The notes under the pieces were generated by a model. The model saw only the letters and a program-made list of their open reading frames with translations, made no database searches and was not told the origin of the DNA. A stretch of 64,000 bases of DNA from Butyrivibrio sp. CB08 (GTDB taxonomy: Bacteria > Bacillota > Clostridia > Lachnospirales > Lachnospiraceae), in the NCBI RefSeq assembly GCF_003625485.1, contig NZ_RAIR01000003.1, forward strand, positions 248,001 through 312,000. Reading direction: 5' to 3'. Positions within the stretch are counted from its first letter, which is position 1, and each line of letters begins with the position of its first letter. Positions 53,427-60,626 of this stretch are shown one piece after another. Both the position numbers and the translations under genes were made by a program.

Positions 53427-54123
53427 TGTTGGTGAAGTCTGGTGGATTCATTTTCCATTTGGGGATAAGGATTATGAAAAGCGTAGGCCAGCTATCGTAG
53501 TAGATGATGATACTATTGCAATTTTGGCTGTTTACGTGACCAGCAAAGATAAGGATAACCCATTCAGTATAGATATTGAAGACTGGCAGAGTATAGGGCT
53601 AACTAAGCCATCATGGGCTAGAATAGACAAGATAGTAAGTATCACTGAGTGGTTCATGGATAGAAAGATAGGTAATCTTTCAGAACGAGATGCAGCCAAG
53701 ATATTGCAATTGGTTGCAGAGATACAGACCAAGAGCTTCCATGAGTTTTCATTATTGGCAGTTCAGAATTCACAAGGACAGTTTCTACAGATTTATGATG
53801 AAAGATGGGAGTGCTGGCTGTTTCCATACACAAGAACTGCTGAAGATAATAAGTCGAATGTAGACCATTTTGCTAGTGAGTTACTTCATAAGGATATAGA
53901 TACCACCTATGTTACAACTGCTAAACATTGCAAATATTCTGTGAGTGATAAGGTTTACAAGATTTATAATCATAAGCTTTATAAAGTTCAGATTGACGAT
54001 ATCCCTGATAGCTTACCTGATGATAAGTATAAGTGGATGTCTATCGAAGACTTAGAGTTAGATGAGGCAATTATGGAAAAGAATGATGATATAATTGCCT
54101 TTGTTAAAACAAAATGCAAATAA
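53413..54123 (+). CDS. PemK/MazF-like toxin domain fused to a NUDIX-like domain
   Basis: 236 residues, GTG start. Residues 1-110 have the PemK/MazF pattern: YNVGEVWWIHFPFGD, RRPAIVVDDD, VYVTSKDKDNP, then KPSWARIDKIVSI and KIGNLSERD. MazF-type toxins cut mRNA. Residues 112-236 form a second domain with QGQFLQIYDERWECWLFPY and KYKWMSIEDLELDEAIME, which recalls SMODS-associated NUDIX-like domains of anti-phage systems. No classical NUDIX box (GX5EX7REUXEEXGU) is recognised. A PemK protein is normally about 110-120 residues, so the fusion is unusual. It follows an antitoxin-like gene in element A at tuf. Confidence 0.65.
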   Translation: MGKYNVGEVWWIHFPFGDKDYEKRRPAIVVDDDTIAILAVYVTSKDKDNPFSIDIEDWQSIGLTKPSWARIDKIVSITEWFMDRKIGNLSERDAAKILQLVAEIQTKSFHEFSLLAVQNSQGQFLQIYDERWECWLFPYTRTAEDNKSNVDHFASELLHKDIDTTYVTTAKHCKYSVSDKVYKIYNHKLYKVQIDDIPDSLPDDKYKWMSIEDLELDEAIMEKNDDIIAFVKTKCK

Positions 54124-54197
54124 TTCTGTAGGATTTGAGGAGAGTTTGAAATTTTTTCTGTAAATAGGAATCTTCTATGATAATTTAGATTTACACG

Positions 54198-54224
54198 GGA
54201 GCAATCAGAGTGATTGCTCCTTTT
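54198..54224 (+). terminator. Terminator after the PemK-like gene
   Basis: GGAGCAATCA (54198-54207) and TGATTGCTCC (54211-54220) form a 10-bp perfect stem followed by TTTT. Confidence 0.88.
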
Positions 54225-54346
54225 ATTGACTATACAATCCGCATATCTATAAGTCAAAAACTAATTGGGTTTTGTAAGAACATGGTGTAAGATTTTGATT
54301 GTAATTTTATCTTTCAGAATAACAATCGAAAGAGGAGACAAACTAA

Positions 54347-54856
54347 ATGGCTGAAATAACAGTAAAAGAGGCAAATCCATCGGATGCTCAAAAGATACTT
54401 GATTATATGAAAATAATCGGTGGAGAGACAGATAACCTTACTTATGGGGCAGAAGGAAGAAATATTTCTGTTGAGAAAGAAGCAAGTATTCTGAAAACTA
54501 TGCATGATGATAATAAAAGCGTATTTTATTGTGCGTGGGATGGATCAGAGTTAGTAGGAACGGCTAATCTGAGTGGGATGCCACGAAGAATGGCGCATAG
54601 GGCTGAAATAGGGATTTCTGTCCTTAAGGCATATTGGAACAGAGGGATAGGCACTAAGTTGCTTCGGCATCTTATAGATTATTCCAAGGAACATGAAATT
54701 GAAATAATAAACTTGGAAGTTCGAAGTGATAATGCAGCGGCGATTCATCTTTATAAAAAATATGGATTTGATAAGACTGGAACAATACCGGCTTTTTTCA
54801 AAATTGGAAATGAATATATTGATTTTGATCTTATGAGTTTGGATATGAGGAAATAA
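54347..54856 (+). CDS. GNAT-family N-acetyltransferase
   Basis: 169 residues. The acetyl-CoA site is visible as EIGISVLKAYWNRGIGTKLL (motif A) and the C-terminal NAAAIHLYKKYGF (motif B), a RimI/YhhY-like arrangement. The substrate is not known; acetylation of a protein, amine or antibiotic is possible. GAGGAG precedes the ATG. It is cargo of element A, with its own terminator. Confidence 0.88.
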   Translation: MAEITVKEANPSDAQKILDYMKIIGGETDNLTYGAEGRNISVEKEASILKTMHDDNKSVFYCAWDGSELVGTANLSGMPRRMAHRAEIGISVLKAYWNRGIGTKLLRHLIDYSKEHEIEIINLEVRSDNAAAIHLYKKYGFDKTGTIPAFFKIGNEYIDFDLMSLDMRK

Positions 54857-54943
54857 ATATATGACACTGAATGTGTAGATATTATTAAATGTAATAATAA
54901 CTCGCGATATAAATGAGTTAGGTACATAATTGTATCCTTAAAT

Positions 54944-54980
54944 AGCCTCTATCCCATTTTTTATGAGATAGAGGCTTTGT
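54944..54980. terminator. Terminator between the GNAT gene and the transposase remnant
   Basis: AGCCTCTATC (54944-54953) and GATAGAGGCT (54967-54976) form a 10-bp perfect stem followed by TTTG; it can act for both strands. Confidence 0.8.
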
Positions 54981-55197
54981 TGTTAGTCTGTAAGTCTACC
55001 TGAATACATGATGGAAAGTTCTCCTCGAACCTTTCCCCAGTTCTGATGGGCATTGTCCATTTCTTGGTTATTTCAAAGGTCGACAGATAAAGAGCCTTCA
55101 TCAATGCCTGAGCGCTTGGAAATACGCTCCTCTGCTTATTTAATCTCGGAAGCATGAATTCAGGCTCTCAATAGCATTTGTCGTGCTATGACGATAT
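54961..55197 (-). pseudogene. IS256-family transposase, C-terminal remnant with frameshift
   Basis: Read on the minus strand, one frame gives HSTTNAIESLNSCFR (about 55190-55150), the conserved IS256/MULE TTNAIESLN motif. A frameshift then leads to NKQRSVFPSAQALMKALYL and FEITKKWTMP, the normal C-terminal block. The upstream catalytic two-thirds is missing and the frame meets a stop at about 55199. This is a dead fragment with no visible terminal repeats. Confidence 0.8.
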
Positions 55198-55211
55198 CGT
55201 TATAGCACGAC
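55180..55211. repeat. 32-bp near-perfect palindrome
   Basis: Two 16-bp arms, GTCGTGCTATGACGAT and ATCGTTATAGCACGAC, differ from exact complementarity at one G-U position and have no loop. It lies directly behind the stop codon of the XRE-membrane gene and overlaps the transposase remnant. No T tract follows, so it may be a terminator relic, an IS target, or a recombination site. Confidence 0.7.
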
Positions 55212-55934
55212 TCATGATATACGTTCCCTTAAAACTAAAATCAACATGGAGATTATAAGACTATAGAAAAATCCCATGAATGGCAATGCAAGATTCGGAC
55301 CAAAATATCCGAAATTACTGTAGTCAGATATCCAATTGATTAAATGAACCATAGTAACAAAAGCCCCGGATCCCAGTGCTGCCCTGATTGCAAATGTAGC
55401 TGATTTTATTGCTTCCTGTACGCTGTTATCATCTTGTTCTCTACCGATATTTAACCTTAGAAGCTTTATAAAACCTTCAAGCCGCCTTGTAAGAACAAGC
55501 ATGATCAACGGCAAAATGATAACAACAGCCAACGCCACAGCATTCATGTATGAATGTGATGACATGAACTCTGGGAATACTCGTTTAATAATCCAAATGC
55601 AGCATAGAAACAGAAAAACACAGATCAATGCGCGTATAACAGAAAATTTCTTATGGTTAGCACTTTGTTCATCTATCAACATCCCTATGTTCTCCTCCGC
55701 TTTTTCATGATATTTGTCAGAAGAAAACCTTTCTCCTGACAACAATTCATTTATGGTTATATCCAACAGGCTACAGAGTTCTTTCAAGAGCTGATTATCA
55801 GGAAGAGATCTTCCGCATTCCCATTTTGAGACAGCTTTATCTGTGATATGTAACATATCAGCCAGCTGCTTTTGGGTTAAATCTTTTTCTTTTCGAAGTG
55901 TTGCGATAAATTGTCCTATTTTTTTCTGATCCAT
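55212..55934 (-). CDS. XRE-type HTH protein with membrane-embedded C-terminal part
   Basis: 240 residues. The N-terminal HTH is a standard Cro/CI type (IGQFIATLRKEKDLTQKQLA, KAVSKWECGRSLP). The C-terminal half has about four hydrophobic spans (near residues 105-122, 135-155, 190-212 and 218-238). Membrane-anchored XRE proteins are common in Firmicutes. The ATG at 55934 behind GGAGGGGGAGC is chosen over the TTG at 55955. It is the rightmost gene of element A; target unknown. Confidence 0.82.
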   Translation of the reverse strand: MDQKKIGQFIATLRKEKDLTQKQLADMLHITDKAVSKWECGRSLPDNQLLKELCSLLDITINELLSGERFSSDKYHEKAEENIGMLIDEQSANHKKFSVIRALICVFLFLCCIWIIKRVFPEFMSSHSYMNAVALAVVIILPLIMLVLTRRLEGFIKLLRLNIGREQDDNSVQEAIKSATFAIRAALGSGAFVTMVHLINWISDYSNFGYFGPNLALPFMGFFYSLIISMLILVLRERIS

Positions 55935-56256
55935 GCTCCCCCTCCGTGTATACAAGTTGGTCTGGCTGCTGTAGCAGTCAACTTTATTATCACTGTCAAA
56001 AGAAGAATGGTCAACCTACTGTTAGTATACCGGCGGTAGAGTTACAAAAACCTCCATAAATCCAATAGGTTCTCTCTAAATACTACTGAATTTATGAAGG
56101 CTTCACTAGACGCGTTTATATTACCGCTTACTCTTTTTGTTTGCCATTATAAAAAGGCCTCCTTATGATAATTGATTTTATCATAGAAGACCTTTATAAC
56201 TGTGGTGTTATCTAATTTGCAGAGATTTTTTCAAACTCTCGATTTGAGACTGACGT

Positions 56257-56278
56257 TGGCTCTAAAATGGCTCTAAAA
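56257..56278. repeat. Tandem 11-bp arm-site-like repeat, right end of element A
   Basis: TGGCTCTAAAA twice in direct repeat, 106 bp before the second att copy. Same unit as at 53044 and 56516. Confidence 0.6.
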
Positions 56279-56383
56279 ATATTTAAATCCATAGTTTTTT
56301 TGACAAATATAGCGATTGATGCGAGAAACAAACACCATAAATCAAGACTTTTAAAATGGATTTAAGGACACGTAACCAGAGAA

Positions 56384-56436
56384 GGTGGACGTACAGTTGG
56401 ATCAGGTAAGGTTGCTACAATCGTTGAGTAATCTTA
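56384..56436 (+). repeat. Attachment site copy 2: duplicated 3' end of tuf
   Basis: Exact 53-bp copy of 52912-52964, offset 3,472 bp, with no tuf sequence upstream. The following terminator (CGGCTTTCGGA/TCCGGAAGCCG plus seven T, about 56455-56488) is the tuf terminator with paired base changes, so the structure is conserved. It is the junction of two tandemly inserted elements. Confidence 0.88.
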
Positions 56437-56515
56437 GCTAACCTCGATTATATGCGGCTTTCGGAGTTTCTCCGGAAGCCGTTTTTTTGTATACAAAAAG
56501 CATGAATTTTGCCAT

Positions 56516-56537
56516 TGGCTCTATTTTGGCTCTAAAA
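56516..56537. repeat. Tandem 11-bp arm-site-like repeat, left end of element B
   Basis: TGGCTCTATTT followed by TGGCTCTAAAA, 80 bp after the second att copy, in the same place relative to it as the 53044 pair is to the first. Confidence 0.6.
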
Positions 56538-56571
56538 AAGACACTCCTTTCGGAGTGCCATTAGCTTGAAC

Positions 56572-56601
56572 CGAGTGCTCAGTTTTGAGCACTCGATTTT
56601 T
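56572..56601 (+). terminator. Terminator at the left end of element B
   Basis: CGAGTGCTCA (56572-56581) and TGAGCACTCG (56586-56595), a 10-bp perfect stem plus T tract. Its orientation stops reading from tuf into element B. A second hairpin, CTCCTCAA/TTGAGGAG (56612-56629), covers the stop of the XRE gene. Confidence 0.85.
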
Positions 56602-56615
56602 CTTGTTTCGTCTCC

Positions 56616-57629
56616 TCAATTTTGAGGAGCAGACTTTTTTGGTTCAACTTTTTTCTTTTTGTTTTTTTTCTGCTCTTTTAAATATTCTTCATATTGTTGC
56701 CGTGTTTCTACAGCACAAGCCTCCCTTATCTCTTTTGGATAATTAGGATGGTCCTCTTTATACTTTTCTATAGCATCAATTTTTTTCTGTACATAGGCCC
56801 ATTTTTCATCTTCGGAACCATCATGGGGATATTCGCCCACATCGATGGCATGTAAGTCAATCCATGCGTCCTCATAGTGATGAATATGATTATTTTTTTC
56901 TGCTTCTGGAATATCTAATTGTTCCATAAGATCATAATAATCTCCACCAGCTTCGAACACTTTTTGATAGGCTGCATCGAATTCTTCACGTGTTTTAGGT
57001 GCATCCATGTACTGTTTCCAGGAATGTCCTGTAAGCATTAATTCAAATTGATCTTTGATGGCCAATTCCTTAAGACGATTTGAGTATTCTTCTCGTGTCT
57101 CGCTTTTAGATCTCCAGTATTTTTTATTGAGTGCTTCTTTTGCACGTTCGATATATTCAAAAGACATGAGAAGAGATGTTACATTACTGTTTAGTTGTGA
57201 ATATAGTGGATCAAGAGTTATCTGGATATCTTCAACAGGAATTTCTTCACCATTGCTTTTGATTTTTATGTACTTAGAGAGCGAAGGATTGATAGAAAAC
57301 CATGTATCATACGGGCTTTTTTGTTCACCAACACCGTCTTTAAATGTACCTTCTATTCTTAATGTTCCATTATCCAATAGAAGAAGCAATTGCTGGTAGA
57401 AATCGCCTTCAAAGGAATAATCAGTATACTGTCTAGGCAGACCCTCAAATATCATTTTTGGAAGCCTTAGAGCTTCACTCATCTTCTCAATCACATCATT
57501 TCCGGGAACCATTTTATTTGTCTCATATTTTCTTATAGAAACCGGATGTATTCCGGTGATCTTGGCAAACTCATTGGATGTTATTCCAAAGATTTCCCTT
57601 ATTTTTTTAATTCTGTCAGCTATTGTCAT
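56616..57629 (-). CDS. XRE-family repressor-like protein of element B
   Basis: 337 residues. The N-terminal HTH (residues 1-60: DRIKKIREIFGITSNEFAKI, HPVSIRKYETNKMVPG) is followed by a long, charged, unrecognised region and a Lys-rich tail. The gene is divergent from xis-int across a control region with three TGTAG-N8-CTACA operators, the place of a phage-type repressor. It probably represses the xis/int promoter and itself. The large C-terminal part may sense a signal for excision. Confidence 0.82.
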   Translation of the reverse strand: MTIADRIKKIREIFGITSNEFAKITGIHPVSIRKYETNKMVPGNDVIEKMSEALRLPKMIFEGLPRQYTDYSFEGDFYQQLLLLLDNGTLRIEGTFKDGVGEQKSPYDTWFSINPSLSKYIKIKSNGEEIPVEDIQITLDPLYSQLNSNVTSLLMSFEYIERAKEALNKKYWRSKSETREEYSNRLKELAIKDQFELMLTGHSWKQYMDAPKTREEFDAAYQKVFEAGGDYYDLMEQLDIPEAEKNNHIHHYEDAWIDLHAIDVGEYPHDGSEDEKWAYVQKKIDAIEKYKEDHPNYPKEIREACAVETRQQYEEYLKEQKKNKKKKVEPKKSAPQN

Positions 57630-57694
57630 AAAGTCTGTATCCTCCCATGAATACTGAACTTGAAATAAATTTGATAAACAAATTATAACACTAA

Positions 57695-57712
57695 TGTAGC
57701 TGACAAACTACA
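57695..57712. promoter_or_regulatory. Operator O3 near the repressor promoter
   Basis: TGTAGCTGACAAACTACA, an imperfect TGTAG-N8-CTACA repeat. It overlaps the -35 region of the minus-strand repressor promoter, whose extended -10 TGTTATAAT lies at about 57690-57682. Confidence 0.6.
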
Positions 57713-57729
57713 AAAATTTAAAATACCTA

Positions 57730-57758
57730 TTGACTGTAGCGAGTGCGCTACATATAAT
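57730..57758 (+). promoter_or_regulatory. xis-int promoter with operator O1 in its spacer
   Basis: TTGACT (57730-57735), 17-bp spacer, TATAAT (57753-57758). The operator TGTAGCGAGTGCGCTACA (57735-57752) fills the spacer exactly, so a bound repressor would exclude RNA polymerase. Confidence 0.82.
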
Positions 57759-57772
57759 AACAATATAAAGAA

Positions 57773-57790
57773 TGTAGCGAGTGAGCTACA
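57773..57790. promoter_or_regulatory. Operator O2 downstream of the xis promoter
   Basis: TGTAGCGAGTGAGCTACA, one base different from O1 and 38 bp downstream of it, which puts both on nearly the same face of the helix. It lies 35 bp before the xis start. Confidence 0.75.
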
Positions 57791-57824
57791 AACCAACAAT
57801 ATATCATAAAGGAGGGCAAACACT

Positions 57825-58010
57825 ATGAGAGAAGGCAAGATTTATCTAACAGCAAAGGAGGTAGCAGAGATACTTGGAGTGTCTGTAGGACATTCTTACA
57901 AACTTGTTCAGAAGATGAATAAGGAGCTTGCATCAAAAGGGTATCTTGTGATTGCAGGAAAGATTCCTGTCAGGTACTTCGAAGAAAGATATTACGGATT
58001 CACTGCTTAA
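57825..58010 (+). CDS. xis: Excisionase-like small HTH protein
   Basis: 61 residues with a winged-helix/MerR-like HTH (IYLTAKEVAEILGVSVGHSY). It lies 10 bp before the integrase gene, in the order xis-int of Tn916-like elements. It would bend DNA and steer the integrase toward excision. AAGGAGGG precedes the ATG. Symbol by position and fold. Confidence 0.8.
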   Translation: MREGKIYLTAKEVAEILGVSVGHSYKLVQKMNKELASKGYLVIAGKIPVRYFEERYYGFTA

Positions 58011-58020
58011 GGGGGACAAC

Positions 58021-59112
58021 ATGCCGGTATATAAGGAGAACGATTCTAATACCTGGCGAAGTCAGTTTTACTATACTGATTGGACCGGGAAAAAGCACAA
58101 AAAGAACAAGAGAGGTTTCAAGACAAAGAGAGAAGCACAGCAGTATGAAGCGGAATTCGTAAAACAGGCCAGAGCTGATATGGATATGATGCTTTCATCT
58201 TTTGTAGAAGTATATCTCAAAGACAAGGAAGTAGAGCTTAAGCAGAGGACTCTTAGGAATAAGAGATACATGTTTGAAACTCACGTAATTCCTTACCTGG
58301 GTAACAAGAAGATGAATGAGATCACGGCCTCAGATATTTTAGCGTGGCAGAAAGCAGTTAAGGATAGTAAAGACTATTCAGACGCATATCTGAGGATGCT
58401 TCAGAATCAGGTCACGGCTCTTTTCATTCATGCACAGAGGATATATTACCTCAAGGATAATCCTTGTAAGCGAGTTAAGAAGATGGGGCGTTCGGATAAC
58501 AGAAGTCTTAATTTCTGGACCTTAGAAGAGTACAGGAAGTTTATCGATACTTTTGATAAGGGAAGCATGCATTATCTGATGTTTGAACTTCTTTTCTGGA
58601 CTGGCATGCGTGAAGGTGAGCTGCTTGCACTTACGAAAAATGATATCGATGTAGGGCAGATGACTCTTCGAATCAACAAGACCTATTTCAGATTGCATGG
58701 TGAGGATGTTATTACTACTCCCAAAACTGATTCATCCATCAGGACCATTGATCTTCCGAAGTTCTTGGTTGATGAGGTTCAAGATTATTGGAGCAAACTG
58801 TATAAGCATCCGTCTGATGCAAGGCTGTTTCCTGTAGTTGCAGAAGCTTTGCAGCATATAATGGCAAGGCATATCAAAAAGGCTGAGGTAAAGAAAATCA
58901 GAGTTCACGATCTCAGGCATTCACATTGTGCCTATCTGATCAATCAGGGCATACAGCCGCTTATCATCAAGGAGAGACTTGGACATAAGGATATAAAGGT
59001 TACGCTCAATACTTATGGTCACCTTTATCCAAGTGAGCAGAAGAGAGTGGCAAATCTTTTGAATGATTTAAATAGAAATGCCCCGGCCAAGGACCAGGGC
59101 ACAATCGAGTAG
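58021..59112 (+). CDS. int: Tyrosine recombinase (Tn916-type integrase)
   Basis: 363 residues. An N-terminal arm-binding domain (WRSQFYYTDWTGKKHKKNKR, AP2-like), a SAM-like core-binding domain and a catalytic domain are seen. Catalytic residues: Arg in GMREGELLAL, HDLRHSH for His-x-x-Arg-His, LGHKDIKVTLNTYGHL for His and the Tyr nucleophile. The frame opens upstream at 57952, but the ATG at 58021 behind GGGGG is chosen. It is likely to recognise the tuf 3' end and the TGGCTCTAAAA arm repeats. Confidence 0.94.
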   Translation: MPVYKENDSNTWRSQFYYTDWTGKKHKKNKRGFKTKREAQQYEAEFVKQARADMDMMLSSFVEVYLKDKEVELKQRTLRNKRYMFETHVIPYLGNKKMNEITASDILAWQKAVKDSKDYSDAYLRMLQNQVTALFIHAQRIYYLKDNPCKRVKKMGRSDNRSLNFWTLEEYRKFIDTFDKGSMHYLMFELLFWTGMREGELLALTKNDIDVGQMTLRINKTYFRLHGEDVITTPKTDSSIRTIDLPKFLVDEVQDYWSKLYKHPSDARLFPVVAEALQHIMARHIKKAEVKKIRVHDLRHSHCAYLINQGIQPLIIKERLGHKDIKVTLNTYGHLYPSEQKRVANLLNDLNRNAPAKDQGTIE

Positions 59113-59206
59113 AAAAGCCGGAGCTTATCTATACTCAATCTCGCAAATTTAGTATAGCAAAGCTCCCTGCTTTTTAACAGAGTTTTTGTTAAAGGGGGAA
59201 TGATAC

Positions 59207-60289
59207 TTGGAACTTGCATTATCTACTGGTAATACGATAGTAGATCAGATTTCAGAAATGAATTTTACCGGAAATATTATTCCGGCAGAATGGTTTAAGA
59301 CACTTAGAGGTCCTAACGGAAAGCCAATGCTTCTGGCGATAGATATCCTCAGTGACATTCTGTATTGGTACCGCCCTACTGAGATCAGGGACGAGAGGAC
59401 CGGAGTCTTAGTGGGGTATAAAAAGAAGTTTAAGAAGGACTTCCTTCAAAGGAGTTACAGGCAGATTGAGGACCAGTTTGGTGTATCAAAGAAGCAGGCA
59501 AGGTTGGCTCTAGACTTTCTATGTAGAAAGGGTGTAATTAAAAAGCATTTGGTTGATGAAACAACCAAAGACGGAATGAAATTACACAACAATATGTATC
59601 TAGAGCTTGTACCGGAAAAATTAAAGGAGATCACATATATCCATAGATCTTCTGAGGGTGTGTCTTTGAAGGAACCACCGTGTGTCTTTGATGATAATAC
59701 GGTGGTTTCGGTTAGGACAGAGGGTAATTACCTTCAGGTGACTACAAGTACAGAAAATACTACAGAGATTACTACTAAAGAGTTCAACAATCCTATCAAT
59801 CTAAAGACAGATGGTAGTTTCTATGTTCATGGACCTTCCGAATGTAGAGGAAAGCCTGTAAAGCAGATTGATGAGATAGATGAGATAGCTGCCTATAGAG
59901 AAGTTATCAAGGAGAACATCGACTATGAGAATCTCATGGCTAGTCAAAGCAGTGAAGCTGAGAAACAGCGCATTGATGAAATCTATGAGATCATCTGTGA
60001 TGTTGTTTGCTCCAAAAAGGGCACTATCAGAGTCGGTGGAGAAGATAAACCGCTTGAGGTTGTGAAGTCTGTCTTTTTGAAACTGACTAGTGAGCATATC
60101 GAGTATGTCACCGAGTGTCTTGATAAAACTTACACTGATATCGGCAATATCAGATCATATCTTATCACTGCTTTGTATAGGTCCATACAGACAGTAGAGA
60201 ATTTCACCATCCAAAAGGTTAATCATGACATGCATGAATATGCTACAAGAAATCGTGAGTTAGGAGGAGTAAATGGGGAAGATGATTGA
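59207..60289 (+). CDS. Replication initiator A-like protein (RepA_N/DUF6017 type)
   Basis: 360 residues, TTG start 8 bp behind GGGGG. Residues about 20-130 form a winged helix of the RepA_N type (NIIPAEWFKTLRGPNGKPML, QIEDQFGVSKKQARLALDFL). The C-terminal part (IYEIICDVVCSKKGTIRVGG, then VKSVFLKLTSEHIEYVTECL) fits DUF6017 of plasmid and element proteins. It suggests that the excised element can replicate for a time. The gene overlaps mobC by 17 bp. Confidence 0.8.
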   Translation: MELALSTGNTIVDQISEMNFTGNIIPAEWFKTLRGPNGKPMLLAIDILSDILYWYRPTEIRDERTGVLVGYKKKFKKDFLQRSYRQIEDQFGVSKKQARLALDFLCRKGVIKKHLVDETTKDGMKLHNNMYLELVPEKLKEITYIHRSSEGVSLKEPPCVFDDNTVVSVRTEGNYLQVTTSTENTTEITTKEFNNPINLKTDGSFYVHGPSECRGKPVKQIDEIDEIAAYREVIKENIDYENLMASQSSEAEKQRIDEIYEIICDVVCSKKGTIRVGGEDKPLEVVKSVFLKLTSEHIEYVTECLDKTYTDIGNIRSYLITALYRSIQTVENFTIQKVNHDMHEYATRNRELGGVNGEDD

Positions 60290-60617
60290 TGAGAGGGACT
60301 GCATATTGCAGTTCCGGGTTTCACAAAAGGAAAAGGAACTGATACAGAAGAAAATGGATAATGCCGGAGTCAGAAATAGGAGCGCGTTTCTTAGAAAGCT
60401 GATTATGCAAGGATACATCATCTGTCTCGATCTATCTGATACAAAAGAGATAGTCAGACTCATGAGAATCAGCAGCAATAATCTCAATCAATATGCTAAA
60501 AAAGCAAACGAGACAGGCAGTATTTACATTAAGGACATTAATGATCTTAAGGACCAGCAGGCACAGATATGGAGTTCTATTAAGGAACTTCTCAAGAGAC
60601 TATCTAAGATAGCGTAG
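60273..60617 (+). CDS. mobC: MobC-like relaxosome protein
   Basis: 114 residues. A ribbon-helix-helix start (CILQFRVSQKEKELIQKKMD) and the MobC block (NRSAFLRKLIMQGYIICLDL, then SSNNLNQYAKKANETGSIY). MobC melts oriT DNA and helps the relaxase. The next gene is the relaxase, 9 bp downstream. Confidence 0.88.
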   Translation: MGKMIDERDCILQFRVSQKEKELIQKKMDNAGVRNRSAFLRKLIMQGYIICLDLSDTKEIVRLMRISSNNLNQYAKKANETGSIYIKDINDLKDQQAQIWSSIKELLKRLSKIA

Positions 60618-60626
60618 GGGGTAATT

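Larger units (their letters stand above)
55935..56615. other. 681-bp non-coding junction between elements A and B
   Basis: No gene is visible. From left to right: a hairpin-rich stretch (AAAAAGGCCTCC to AAGACCTTTAT with a TATGATAA/TTATCATA core, about 56152-56196), the right arm-site pair of element A (56257-56278), the second tuf att copy (56384-56436) with a terminator, the left arm-site pair of element B (56516-56537), and a terminator of the XRE gene region (56572-56601). Confidence 0.75.

Noticed and set aside
56384-56436. Second tuf gene or tuf pseudogene
   Set aside because: Only the last 53 bp around the stop codon are present, with no upstream tuf sequence; an attachment-site duplication explains it better.
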